DNA of 64,000 bases from Lichina pygmaea (taxonomy: Eukaryota; Ascomycota; Lichinomycetes; Lichinales; Lichinaceae), in contig OY730169.1 of NCBI GenBank assembly GCA_963422465.1, forward strand, positions 3,844,001 through 3,908,000. The letters run 5' to 3'. Under the pieces are notes generated by a model. That model was not told the origin of the DNA. It was given only the letters and a program-made list of their open reading frames with translations, and made no database searches. This document shows, piece after piece, positions 10,985 to 20,997 of the stretch; positions within the stretch are counted from its first letter, which is position 1; each line of letters starts with the position of its first letter. Both the position numbers and the translations under genes were made by a program.

Positions 10985-13535
10985 CGGCGGTTCTCCCGGC
11001 TCCCTTCACTCCTCCACAGCCCTAGGACCCCTTTGAGCAGGCGTATGGCAGACGGTGTTGGCAACGATCGGCCTTGGTATGTACTTGTCAGCCCATCTCG
11101 ACGTCGGTCAAGAAGTGAGGAGTTGACGTCTTCCAAAAGTTCGCGTCAGTGAAACAGCGACATGCCCTGACCCTGGCTCCTCTATCTCCCCAATCTCCCC
11201 ATCACCCCGTCTGCCCCCATGTTCCCCGTCCCTTCATCTGGCCGTCTCCCCAGTTCATCTTCACCTCATGCCATCATCCGCGCATCTCAGCAACACCCAC
11301 CCCTATCTATCCTCACCACTCAACTACCCCTTACACTAGCATATGGTCTCTCTTGCTTCTAGCCATCATGATCGGCCACGTCCGCCACTTTCTGGGCCCA
11401 CGCTCACCTTGCCTTCCCCTCTTCGAGCCCGTCTTTGGTTCCGTCAGCTGTCTCTTCGTTGTCTGTTGCCGGAAGAAACCAAAGAAAGGGAGACAGGCTT
11501 CTAGGGGTGTGATTCTTTCATTCACTTCTCCGGCCAATTTTCAGGTCTATTGTTCTCGACGACGACGACGGCAACGACGACGACGGCAACGACGGCGGTG
11601 GTGGAAGGCTAGAGAATGACGGCGACAAAAGAAATACCCGGCGTCATGAAATGAACGCAACGAGCCAACCCCCCCCCCCCCCCCCCCCCCTCCCCCCTCA
11701 AGTTCCCTGCCTTCTCCCAAAAAAGCACGTGTTTTTCATCTCTCGTGGAAGTAAACAGACAGGAAAAACAATGGAAGGAACATGAAACAAGTTGAACAGG
11801 CTGGAATTGGACACGTGCACATGTGGACTGACAGTATGAATGACGCTAGAAGAATGGGGCCATGGTCAGACACTCTGTCTCTCTCTTTTCTTTCCTCACT
11901 TTCTTCTTGGTGGCTGTCGTACCTAGTTGTTCTCTTGCGTGTGTTGTGGTGTAAGTTATCCTTTGGCTTGCCTTGTCCCACATTCGCGAGTGGTCATGCA
12001 TGTAGCTACAGCGACAGCGGCGACGGCTACAGTACGACGACGATGGGCTACGGTTCATTACAACTATAGTCAATACCTCAGGCATTTCTACTTTAGCGGC
12101 GCTCTTCTCTTGGCTTTTCCTTCTTTCGTTCTTTCTTCCGTCTGTCTTTTTCTTTCTCTATCGCCTTGTCTATGTGCAGTAGCATCCAGCGGTTGGAGTA
12201 GCCAGATTAGTCAGATGAGCCTGATAGCCAAATTGGCCTGGGTGGCTAGATATCTCCCCTTGTTCATCAAACGACGACGTTCCTCACTCCTCTTCTGTTC
12301 CCTCCTGTCCCCCCCCTGTTCTTTCTTGTCTTCTTACTCGTTGTTGACCGCTCGACTGTGGCTGTAGGCGTGGGCGTGGTCGTGGGCATGGACACGGGCA
12401 TGAGTGGGTGTTGTCCAGTCAGCCCTGTCTGACTTTCTATCTTCTCTCTGGGTTCTAGGTGTGTGGTACAGTACTTGGTTTGACTTGGCTTCGTTAGCAC
12501 AGCAGCATCCTGCTTCATCCTATCCTGTCTTGTCTTATGTTGTCTTGCCTTTACCTTATCTTGGTATACGTATTTCCGCACTTTCCCTCCAACCCAATTC
12601 CACTCTCACGGCTCTTTGTCCAAACAACTCTACTCACCAACATTTCTGCTTCTCCACACAAATGATGTGAGTCATCATCTTGACATGAATAGATAGATGG
12701 GATGCTAGGGCTGCTCCATTGTACACACAACTGCATGGATATGTTTTCCTTCTTGTGTTCTGGGTGTGTAGATGGACGTACGGATGTGCGTACTGTGCAG
12801 TGGTGACTACTGCAAGAGCTTGGGAGTCTTGTTTGTATGGGTCTGATATAATATGGTCTCCACGTGCTGTCTACAGTACGTTGCTAGAGTAGTTGGAGTG
12901 GCAGCAGCTATCATCTAACCACCAATCATCCGTCAACCATCCATCAACAACCATTTACCACCCCCACCCCACCCCCCCCCCCCCCCCCCCCCGGCCCCCA
13001 AGCTCCAATAGAGACAACAAGATCCAGATGAAAGACAGAATCGCAGCCTGTACCCCTGATTCCTTCTTGTTTTGTTTCTGTGCCTATGATGGTGCTTGGA
13101 CAACAGGCTTCTTACCTCTACAACCTAGTGGGGTTACATCCCAGTGTGATCTTACTGGCAAGAGGCTACTGATTGAGATGGTAGGTGTGATGGTAAGTCT
13201 TCTGAGGGATTGGTCATGATGGTGGACATTGTACGTACGGTCGGTTTTGGGTGAAGAAGAAAGAGCCCTTCGTGGGGCCGGGAAAGGAGTCGACGGGTGA
13301 ATGAAGGAAAATAACCTCGCCGGAGAGGGAAAAGAAGACATTGTTGGAAAAGAATACAGGCCGCTCGTTGGAAAGGAAGGACAGTACTCAGACGAGGAAA
13401 GAGCAGTAACGCGTCGAATGTTGTGAAGGAGAGTGGCTGGGATAGGGGTTCATCTCGTCTGCTTCGTCTAGTGTGGCACGTAGAGGCTGCAGATTGGGTC
13501 TTGCTGGAGGTAGGGAGGGTTTTGCCACGCTAGAG
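10985..13535. other. Long pyrimidine-rich intergenic region
   Basis: About 2.5 kb without a supportable gene. From about 11160 to 12670 the plus strand is strongly C/T-rich, with pure C runs at 11669-11690 (22 bp) and 12972-12992 (21 bp). The left part is presumably the 3' end of the forkhead transcript. The open frames in it are low-complexity and lack domains. Confidence 0.6.
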
Positions 13536-13629
13536 CTACCAGAAGTCCTTGTTGTCGTCGTTTGTGCTGGTGTTGTTGTTGGTGGCCATCGTGGTGTTGT
13601 CGCTGCTGTTCTTGCTGCCGTTGCTACCG

Positions 13630-13661
<32 letters not shown>

Positions 13662-14915
13662 CGCGGTGGAGGTGGACCTGGTAGCGGTGGGGGATCCGGG
13701 GGAAGAGCCTACAGAATCGGAGTCCCCTGTCGGCATGAAAGTGGCAATGTCGGCCGGTAGCGGTACGCCGCCGTCGCTCTGCGAGTCGGAGTCGCTGTAG
13801 GAGCCGGCTCGGAGAACCTGCTCCGTGGATGTGGCGGCGCGCAGAAGGTCTCCCGCTTGTTGCTGCTGCTGCCGTTCTTGGTGCTGTCGATCACCCTCCC
13901 GCCTGGCCATTTCCGGAATGCCATCCCACCCTTCCATCTCGTCGTCGTCGTCATCGTCGTCGTCGTCGTCCTCCTCCTCTTCCTCCTCCTCCTCCTGCTT
14001 GGTCTTGGGCTTCTGACGCAGGGCCAGTGCCAGCATCGCCTGCAGGGTGTAGACCGCGTCGTTGCCGGCGTTGTGTAGATTCCACGCGTAGATGTTGACG
14101 TCGTAGAGGATTGAGGCAAGGTTGCGGCTCTGCTGTAGCCCTTTCACCTCGCGGTCCATGATTCCCAAATCCAACCCCTCGATAAAGTGCTGCACCCGTC
14201 GTGGAATGTACCCGAGCGCTTCGAGATACGCAATGTCATTGTCCACTGCCTGGCCCACCAGCACGATGTTTCGGCCCGTCCGGTACATGTCGTCGCCGTC
14301 GGCTGCCCACAAGGGCTCTGCCGGGTCCGGAGCACCTGATGCGGAGCGTATACACGCGCCTACAACCTGGGCAGCGCTGCGGAGCCCGATCCATTGCGTC
14401 TCGCCGAACTCGAAGCGGTCCGGACACCCTGGCACAAAGTCCGTGTTCGTGAGGTGCGAGTTCTCCTTCACACGGAAGTGCCGCGCCTTGATCTTGCCTC
14501 CCCAAGCTTTCGCATCCTTTCCAGGTGGCAGTCCATGCAGGTCCCGCGTGTCCAGAGTAGCAATCCCCACCTCCGTGACTCTATGCTGGTCTCGCTCGTA
14601 CGCTTCACAATCGACAGCCACGAACACCACTGACAGATACGGTGGGTATGGAGCTTGAACGGAAATGTTCGTGGTGGGTTTGCTCTTTGCCAGCTATTGG
14701 GAGCAAGTCAGCGTTTAGCTGGCGGTGTGACAGACGATCTGGTCTACTTCACACGATATCATGTGCTCGATGCACGAATAGCGCTGTCACATCAACCACT
14801 CACTCACCGGTGTAGAGGGCCCAGTAGGACTGAGGCCGAGATATTGTTGCGCCTTGATCAACTGCGCGCCCCTGACAATACTTGGCCTCTTCTGTTTATT
14901 TTTGGATCGTGCCAT
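13536..14915 (-). CDS. Gfd2/YDR514C-type exonuclease-fold protein (2 exons, 421 aa)
   Basis: Two exons (14915-14808 and 14693-13536; intron 114 nt with a 'ctgac' branch site) join at phase 0. The N-terminal extension is basic. The core then has the RNase H-like 3'-5' exonuclease pattern: 'VFVAVDCEAYE' (Asp64, Glu66), 'GQAVDNDIAYLEALG', and the C-terminal 'HNAGNDAVYTLQAML'. These supply the usual D-E-D-D/H acidic set. Among fungi this arrangement fits the Gfd2/YDR514C family, whose yeast member is linked to mRNA export; an actual nuclease activity is inferred only. The last 140 residues are low complexity: Glu8-Asp10, a Gln block, then Asn11 and Ser/Thr/Asn-rich sequence, all encoded by near-pure triplet repeats. 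It shares a promoter with the ING gene. Confidence 0.82.
13624..13665. repeat. Coding GTT/AAC triplet repeat (poly-Asn)
   Basis: A near-pure (GTT)n tract on the plus strand reads as 11 consecutive Asn codons on the minus strand. It lies near the C-terminus of the exonuclease-fold protein. Confidence 0.9.
13940..13998. repeat. Coding GTC/CTC triplet repeat (poly-Asp then poly-Glu)
   Basis: On the minus strand this tract encodes eight Glu followed by ten Asp. It separates the nuclease-like core from the disordered tail. Confidence 0.9.
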
Positions 14916-15134
14916 TGTCGTATGTTGTTGTCATCTTAGCTTCGCCGGACAAAGACCAGCCAAGAGGTGTGCGGGTCGCACCCCACTCCGTCACACACAG
15001 GTACGGTAAGTAGCAAGAGCACCGACCATTGCACAACCACCGATGGAGCTCAAGAAGGGACGAGTGAGTGACAAGTGAGCAGAATTGAACACACACCCGT
15101 AGATCCAGGCGCCTCACGTCCAGAGACCGAGGTC
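14916..15134. promoter_or_regulatory. Divergent promoter between the exonuclease-fold and ING genes
   Basis: Only 219 bp separate the minus-strand ATG at 14915 from the plus-strand ATG at 15135, so both promoters and leaders must share this space. No clear TATA box is seen. Coordinated expression is possible but is inference. Confidence 0.6.
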
Positions 15135-17591
15135 ATGTCAGACGCGTTGAGCGAGCTGGCCTTGCAGGCGCCAGCGGATCCCGATGCGCAGGCGACGGTG
15201 ACCGACTTTCTGGACTATACCGAGTACCTGCCGTCGGACCTGGCGCGGTCCTTGACGCTGATACGCAAATTCGACGATATCTACGTCTCCAGTTCGAGCC
15301 AGGTGCACGAGCTCGCCAAGTCGTACGGCGCCTTGCCGTCGGCGCCAGCTCAGCGCCGGCTGGATCCCCAGACGATCCGAAGCCAGATGTCGTCGCATCT
15401 GAGCCGTGCTCTCGACATGCGCGGCGCTGCACTCGCCGAGGCTGATCGCCTCCACGAAATCGTTGACCACCACTACAACCGCTTGGCGAGCATCATCACG
15501 AAGCTACAGGCGATGCCTCAACCGCCTTCGCGAGACACGACGCCTACGCCTCGGCCGTCCGCGTCACCCCAGACGCAGCGCTCAAGGACCACTCGTCAGG
15601 CAGGCGACACGGATGCACCGGCCCCCCGCATCACCTTGCGCCTAGATGGCGCTCGGTCGTCGGTGCAAGGCGGCCGTCAGACGAGCCAGGCGAGCAGGCG
15701 CAAGGCCAGTGGGCGGGAGGCGCCTGTCTCCGGCGAGGCGCTGCCGCCTCGAGGCGCAGATTCGGACTCTTCGAGTTCGGAATCCGGATGGGGATCCAGC
15801 CCTCCGTCACCGATGACGCTGGCTACCAACCGCGCTGCTGCCGCGTCTCGAAATCCCAGGAGCACCCCTCGACCGACGAAGCCGTCGAAGCGTCCGAAGA
15901 CTCCCAAGGCGATCCTACCCAAGGCCGCACGGGATCAAGGTCAGCGGAGTTCATCGGGTCCAGACGTCAAGCCGGGCGAGCGGGTAAGGCTGACGGCGTC
16001 GATACCGTCGTCCGAGCTCAAGCCTCCACCACCCGACGCGGTGGCTGGAAGCGAAGACGCCCCGTGGCTCAAACTGACGCCGTGGGAGATGGCCAAGCTT
16101 CGCAAGCGCATGAAGAAGAACGCGGTGTGGTGTCCCAGCGAGACCATGATCAGACGTGAGCTTGCCGAACTTGGACGAGGCCCCGAGGCATATCATGCGG
16201 CCAAGGTCAGAGCCGAGGAATCGGGCGCGCCGTTCGTCGACTCTGCAAACATCGCGGGGACGGGGAGTTCGCCAGGCAAGAGAGTGTTGGCCGAGGGTGA
16301 GATCAGCGCCGATTCTCTCGGTCGGGACGAGATGAAGCTCAGCAACCGCGGCATGAAGCTCAACGAGGCGAAGAAGCTGAAGAAGGAGATCATGCAGAAG
16401 GAGGCCGCAGCGCAAGCGGCTGCCGAGGCCGAGCCTGGGTATCAGCCCAGGGAGGACGAGAGCGCAGAGCAAGGAGCGGATGGCATCGTCGCGAAGCAGA
16501 TCAAGAATAGGAAGCGAGACAGCAGCTCTCCGGTGGCGCCGGTGGAGGCCGAGAAGGCGGAGTCGAAGGCGAAGAGGCGGAAGCGCGATGGCCATGCTTC
16601 CACCGGGGCGACGAAAGCCGTGGCTAAGACGGCAAACACGACGACCACGACGACGGTTCCGCTGGCGGCTCCCGGGCCCTCGACCGGCGATTCTGCCCTG
16701 GAAGAACTAGCGAAAGCAGCAAATTCGGGCCCTTACCGCCGGATAATGTCGGCGGCGTCGAAAGCAGCAACGCCGGATCGAACGGCCGTCGGTTCGCGGT
16801 CGCGAGGCACGACGGCGTCGGCCGACCCGCAGATGGCCGCGGCCGGCAAGGATCGGCCACGGCGGGCGAGCACGATCAGCGCCGTGCTGGCGGCGGAGGC
16901 GGCGCTACCTGTACGTCAACCGCCGCGACGGAGCAAGCGGCCCGTCCCGGGTCGGCTCACCGGGGACGGTGGACCGGCCGTCACGGTCGGACAGCGGACC
17001 GCGGCTCCGCGGAAGAAGAACGGGGCCAAACGGCCAAAGAGCGAGACGCAAGGCGTCGAGGACCGCGTCGACGACGTCGACGAAGAGGGCTTCCCCATCG
17101 ACCCTGACGAACCGAGGTACTGTTTCTGCGGGGACGTCAGTTTTGGCCAGATGATCCAGTGTGAGAACAACGACGTACGTCTCTCTCGTCTCATTTTCTC
17201 TACTCTCCCTGTCTCCATCGTCCGCTTTCTCTTTTTTTTCCCCTCATACCTCTTCGTCTTCCATCTCGCTGCCCTCTCCAGTCCCGCGTGTCCTTCCCGC
17301 GCGATCTTCAAATCACGGTGGTTGTGGACGATGACCCCCCCTCCTCTTTCCTCCCAGCGAAGAGCCCATAAGAGACTATATAAGAGCCCCTTCTCGATCA
17401 AGAACGATATGACATGCTAATCCGCCCCTGTTTCTACCGAACAGTGCGAACGCGAATGGTTCCACTTCCAATGTGTCGGCCTGACCGAGACCCCCGGGAG
17501 GACAACCAAATGGTACTGTCCCCAATGTCGCAAGAAACTCGGTCTCGCAGGAAAAGGTCAGGCTACCGCTGCTCGCGCCAAGAAGAAGTAG
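15135..17591 (+). CDS. ING-family PHD finger chromatin protein (2 exons, 728 aa)
   Basis: A nuclear subunit of histone acetyltransferase or deacetylase complexes, by family (Yng1, Yng2, Pho23, ING1). Exons 15135-17174 and 17445-17591 are split by a 270-nt pyrimidine-rich intron. The N-terminal ING fold (about residues 20-115) has the hallmark '[20 protein letters not shown]'. A roughly 540-residue charged, Lys/Ala-rich linker follows. The C-terminal PHD finger has all C4HC3 ligands: Cys663, 665, 676, 681, His687, Cys690, 705, 708. The intron falls between Asp680 and Cys681, inside the finger. The protein ends in a Lys-rich tail. At 728 aa it is two to three times longer than yeast Yng1 or Pho23, entirely because of the linker. 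Which complex it joins cannot be told from the sequence. The start is the first in-frame ATG. Confidence 0.9.
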
Positions 17592-17919
17592 CCGTTCTCT
17601 ACCTTCCCGCTCTCTACACACGAGCATCTTCATTCCTCTTGGATCAGCAAAATCTCTCTTTCTCTCTCGTTCATCCTTTCTCCCTTTTTTCCTTTCTTTC
17701 GTTCTGTACGTATCAGGCAGGGCCATGTGAAGCGTGTCGAAGAGCAGTACGTGGTACGTGTATTGGCTGTGATGAGATGATACCACCGCTACTACTACTA
17801 TTACTACCACCACTCTCACCGTCACCACCGCCGCCACCAGCTGCTTCCCAGTCCCAGCCAGGTATATCCTACACATACTCCTGTTCAACAGCAAATTCAC
17901 AACTTTTACAGAAACATAC
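17592..17919. other. 3' flank of the ING gene
   Basis: Pyrimidine-rich sequence, presumably the 3' untranslated region, with short act/acc repeats at about 17785-17840. It ends at the target-site duplication of the downstream LINE fragment. Confidence 0.6.
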
Positions 17920-17929
17920 AATCATGACA

Positions 17930-18390
17930 TCGGGCTGCACGCCGGCTTGTCGAAGGCCCGGAGTAGCTTCCTGACATAGGTCCGCACAGCCGCGGAGCGC
18001 AATGGGAAACAGCTAAGCACGTAGTTGTCGACTGCCCACGCCTTCTGCGAGCACGTCGCAGCATGTACGCTGCGGCAACCACTATTGACTACCAGGTGAT
18101 GACTTCGCGACCACGGCCCGCCGCCGCTCTCACAGCGTGGATCCTTCGCCACGGTGTTCTTCCCCAGTTCTCCTGGGCTCAGGAGCAGCTGGAAGCTGGC
18201 TGCTAGCCAGTCACCCCCCCCCCCCCCCCCCATGTTCTACAGTGACTCGGCAGGATAGCGCTGGTCAGGCGCTGCAGGGAGAGGGTTTTTACTCTTTTGA
18301 GTTTTCCTAGCCTAGCTCTATAGTTGACCCAGCACAGCCTAGTTACACTAGTGCTAGAATGGTGTAGGCATTTAATCAATCAATCAACGT
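17930..18390 (+). mobile_element. 5'-truncated Tad-like LINE fragment with 10-bp target duplication
   Basis: The element is bounded by identical copies of 'aatcatgaca' at 17920-17929 and 18391-18400. It ends in an (aatc)n-type tail, the usual non-LTR retrotransposon signature. Inside, translated pieces match the C-terminal end of a Tad-type ORF2: a start like 'LHAGLSKARSS', then 'WETAKHVVVDCPRLLRARRS' and 'TTIDYQVMTS'. Relative to the related copy at 47.5 kb, about 80 bp before the ETAKH motif are missing. The copy is non-coding. A C run (18214-18231) lies in it at the same place where the 47.5-kb copy has nearby low-complexity sequence. Confidence 0.8.
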
Positions 18391-18400
18391 AATCATGACA

Positions 18401-19467
18401 CGACACATTTCAGGAGTTGCATATGGACAGTCTTCCTGGTGAACATGAGGGGCCTATGAATAAGACCTTGATTGAGAGAAGTACCAACAGAGAGCAAGAG
18501 ACAGAGCTTGTGTACCAAGCACTTTCACAAGAATGAAAAAGTTACATAGAGTTATAGAATCTACAGCAAGAGATAGATAGTATATATTGAAGCTTTCAGC
18601 CATGTTAAATTATATAATATGGTCTGCACGACTCAAACCTCCACGTGCTGCAGGCTGGGAACCTTGGGGTAGCGATACCAGGCAGTCTCCCAAGCTGCTT
18701 GTTGCTGCTGCACTGAGAGGTGTTCGAGGGTATATTTCCTATATGTATGATAGGTTGGTATGTGAAATAAGAACTTGAGAACTGAAAGAGAAGATGAAAC
18801 TTCAGATCAACTAGAAACCACAGGATGACATGATCTTCCATATAGCCAGTCCTTCCTTCCCGGACGTATCTTTCTTTCCCCTTAATGGGTGCCTGGTGGC
18901 GCTTCCTTTGCTCCGTGCTTCAGACACTGGGCACACCACAGCCCTTATCCGTGGCCATACTTCTGGATCCGCTTGTAGCTATCGACGACGCTGGGTAGCG
19001 CTTTGCCACTGATTGCCGGAGCAGGGCGAAGGGCTGGAGGTGACAGCAGAGCAAGAGTGGAAAATTGCGACACGACAAATGTTTGATACAATCCGATGAC
19101 GAACCAACGGAAGAAGGCGGCTGATTGGTTAAAGATGACAGATATCGGCTGCATATCAAAAGAAGAACCAGAAGCAGAGATATTTTTTTTGGGGGGGGGA
19201 AAGAAACCTATACCAAAATGCTGCGCCAATTCCCATGGCAGGACTCCGTCCGGGTTCATCATCGTAGTGATGGCGATGGAGATGGTGATGTAGGACGGTT
19301 GAGGCTGGATAGGACAAACCCGTTAGCAATGAACAGGTAGGAGACAACCGCTCACTTGCCTGATCTCTATCCCAGTCCCCATCAAGGGAAAGCATGACCT
19401 GATACGTATGTAAAGCGGCCATAGTCATCGAATCCGTTGTACTTCTACCCAGTTAGTTCAAGTGACT
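18401..19467. other. Intergenic between two LINE insertions
   Basis: No supportable gene. The left half is AT-rich, and a T8-G9 junction occurs at about 19182-19199. Open frames are short and lack recognisable domains. Confidence 0.55.
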
Positions 19468-20184
19468 TATAGCAATCCTGGTCTGGCTGGAACAACTAAC
19501 TACTAACCAAGACTTCTCAAAGAAAAGTCTACAGGAGGTTTTCCACAAAGAATGGGAAGCCAGATGGCAGGTAAGCAGAGGAAATTGTTCTGCTATTTGG
19601 GACATGTTCACCAGAAGGCCACAGAAGAAAAACCTCAATATCTTCAAAGATTTGAGAAAAGCTGAGTCTAGTCTATTTCTTCAAATTCTGTCAGCAAGAA
19701 TAGGACTGGCCAGTTTTCTTTTCAGAGCAAATGTTCCAGACTTTAACTCCCCTCTATGCACCTGTGGTTTTGGAGAAGAAACAGCCCAACACATCACTTT
19801 TTTCTGAAACAAATTTTCAAACCAAAGACAACAAGTCCAATTCCCTCTACAAGATTTCCCATCTATCTTATTCTCCTCCAAGCTACTTCCTAAACTTCTT
19901 TTCTGGTTTATGTCTTTGAAAAGACTTGACCAGTTCAACCTAGCCCACCAACTCTCTTTCTAAGCTCTACCAAGTCAACTGTTTGTTTTAACAAATAGCT
20001 ACATGTACAAATTTCCTTAGCTACTGCATATTCCGCAAGATTTTCTCTAGTCTCTCCCAAGCTCCAGTTTTTATTCCTCCAAAGGTTTTCTGGAGAAACA
20101 AACATGTACCTAGAAGTTCTGCATGGCTCTACAGCTAAATCAGTGTAAGAATAAAATAAAATAAAATAAAATATAGCAATCCTG
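19468..20184 (+). mobile_element. 5'-truncated LINE with perfect 13-bp target-site duplication
   Basis: The body (19481-20171) is flanked by 'tatagcaatcctg' at 19468-19480 and 20172-20184, and its 3' end is a (taaaa)n tail. A reading frame is open from the first base after the duplication for about 108 codons. It encodes the end of a LINE ORF2 with the CxC..H zinc motif 'CTCGFGEETAQHITFF', followed by a stop where a Cys is expected. The remainder is decayed. Composition is AT-rich, unlike the GC-rich LINE family at 18 and 47.5 kb, so it represents a second family. Another tail fragment of this family lies at 43.3 kb. Confidence 0.88.
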
Positions 20185-20957
20185 AGCAAGTCGGCTTCCG
20201 TACGTACCATCGACAGGTTCTCCCTTTTCTTCTCTTCCCTGTGAGGTAAACAGCGGTCTAGATGGACCTCTAGGTAGGTTTTTCTGTGTCCTCTTCATCA
20301 CGAAGATTGCTAACCGGTGTGCAGAGGATCATCTCCATGTTTCCGAATGGCACGAAGAAGAGCGAGTATACATAATTTGTCTTCGCTCCACTTTGGAGCA
20401 TCTCGCAAGAGCGTTGTCGAGTTTAAAAGAATAGACAAGGACCTGTGAACAGGCACAGAAAGATCCTCAGCGTGTTGAGACTGTGACTGTGCATGTAGGT
20501 GAAGAGCTGTCGTCCGTAGATGTCCTCGTCGGACTATATAGGGGCTGTCACGACCGGAGAGGGTGTGTGGATGTGTGGAGTGAAGGATCGGACGAACAGG
20601 AGATCTCCTGTGGGCGGAAGGAGTAGCACGATCGTCACGACATCGAGCCTGATCGATCCGCATCGATTAGTCGTCTGCTCGGCGTTCGACTGCAGGAAAG
20701 AGGCAGTGCAGCGCAACGAGTATTTTAGCCTCGCCTCCCAGCCGCAGTCATTTGCGTGTCCCACACCTCCCCCTCTCTTCCTCGTCATCTCCTTTTGACG
20801 TTCCTCACCAGCATTCTAACTTCCACGGCTGCGAACGCGAACGAGACCGGCGTTGCCCCGAGTACGTCGAGAACGGCTTGATATTGACAGCGGTTGAGCC
20901 CAACTGGAGAAGTGGCAGGCTTCGCAACGGGTATCCACGCTCGCAAGAGGCAAAAGG

Positions 20958-20963
20958 CTTGGC
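20958..20963 (-). promoter_or_regulatory. Candidate PacC binding site (GCCAAG)
   Basis: The plus strand reads cttggc, the reverse complement of the PacC consensus 5'-GCCARG. It lies 35 bp before the pacC start codon. Confidence 0.45.
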
Positions 20964-20987
20964 ATTCAAGAATCGTCCCCAAACAAC

Positions 20988-20993
20988 GCCAAG
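20988..20993 (+). promoter_or_regulatory. Candidate PacC binding site (GCCAAG)
   Basis: An exact GCCAAG ends 4 bp before the pacC ATG. Together with the site 30 bp upstream it forms an inverted pair that could allow autoregulation or occlusion of initiation. This is inference. Confidence 0.45.
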
Positions 20994-20997
20994 AGAA

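Larger units (their letters stand above)
20185..20997. other. Upstream region of pacC
   Basis: No gene is evident. The right part should contain the pacC promoter and leader. It includes two GCCAAG-type PacC sites just before the start codon, listed separately. Confidence 0.6.

Noticed and set aside
11149-12670. Series of Pro/Ser/Leu-rich frames after the forkhead gene
   Set aside because: They are explained by the long C/T-rich tract; no domain and no consistent exon structure.
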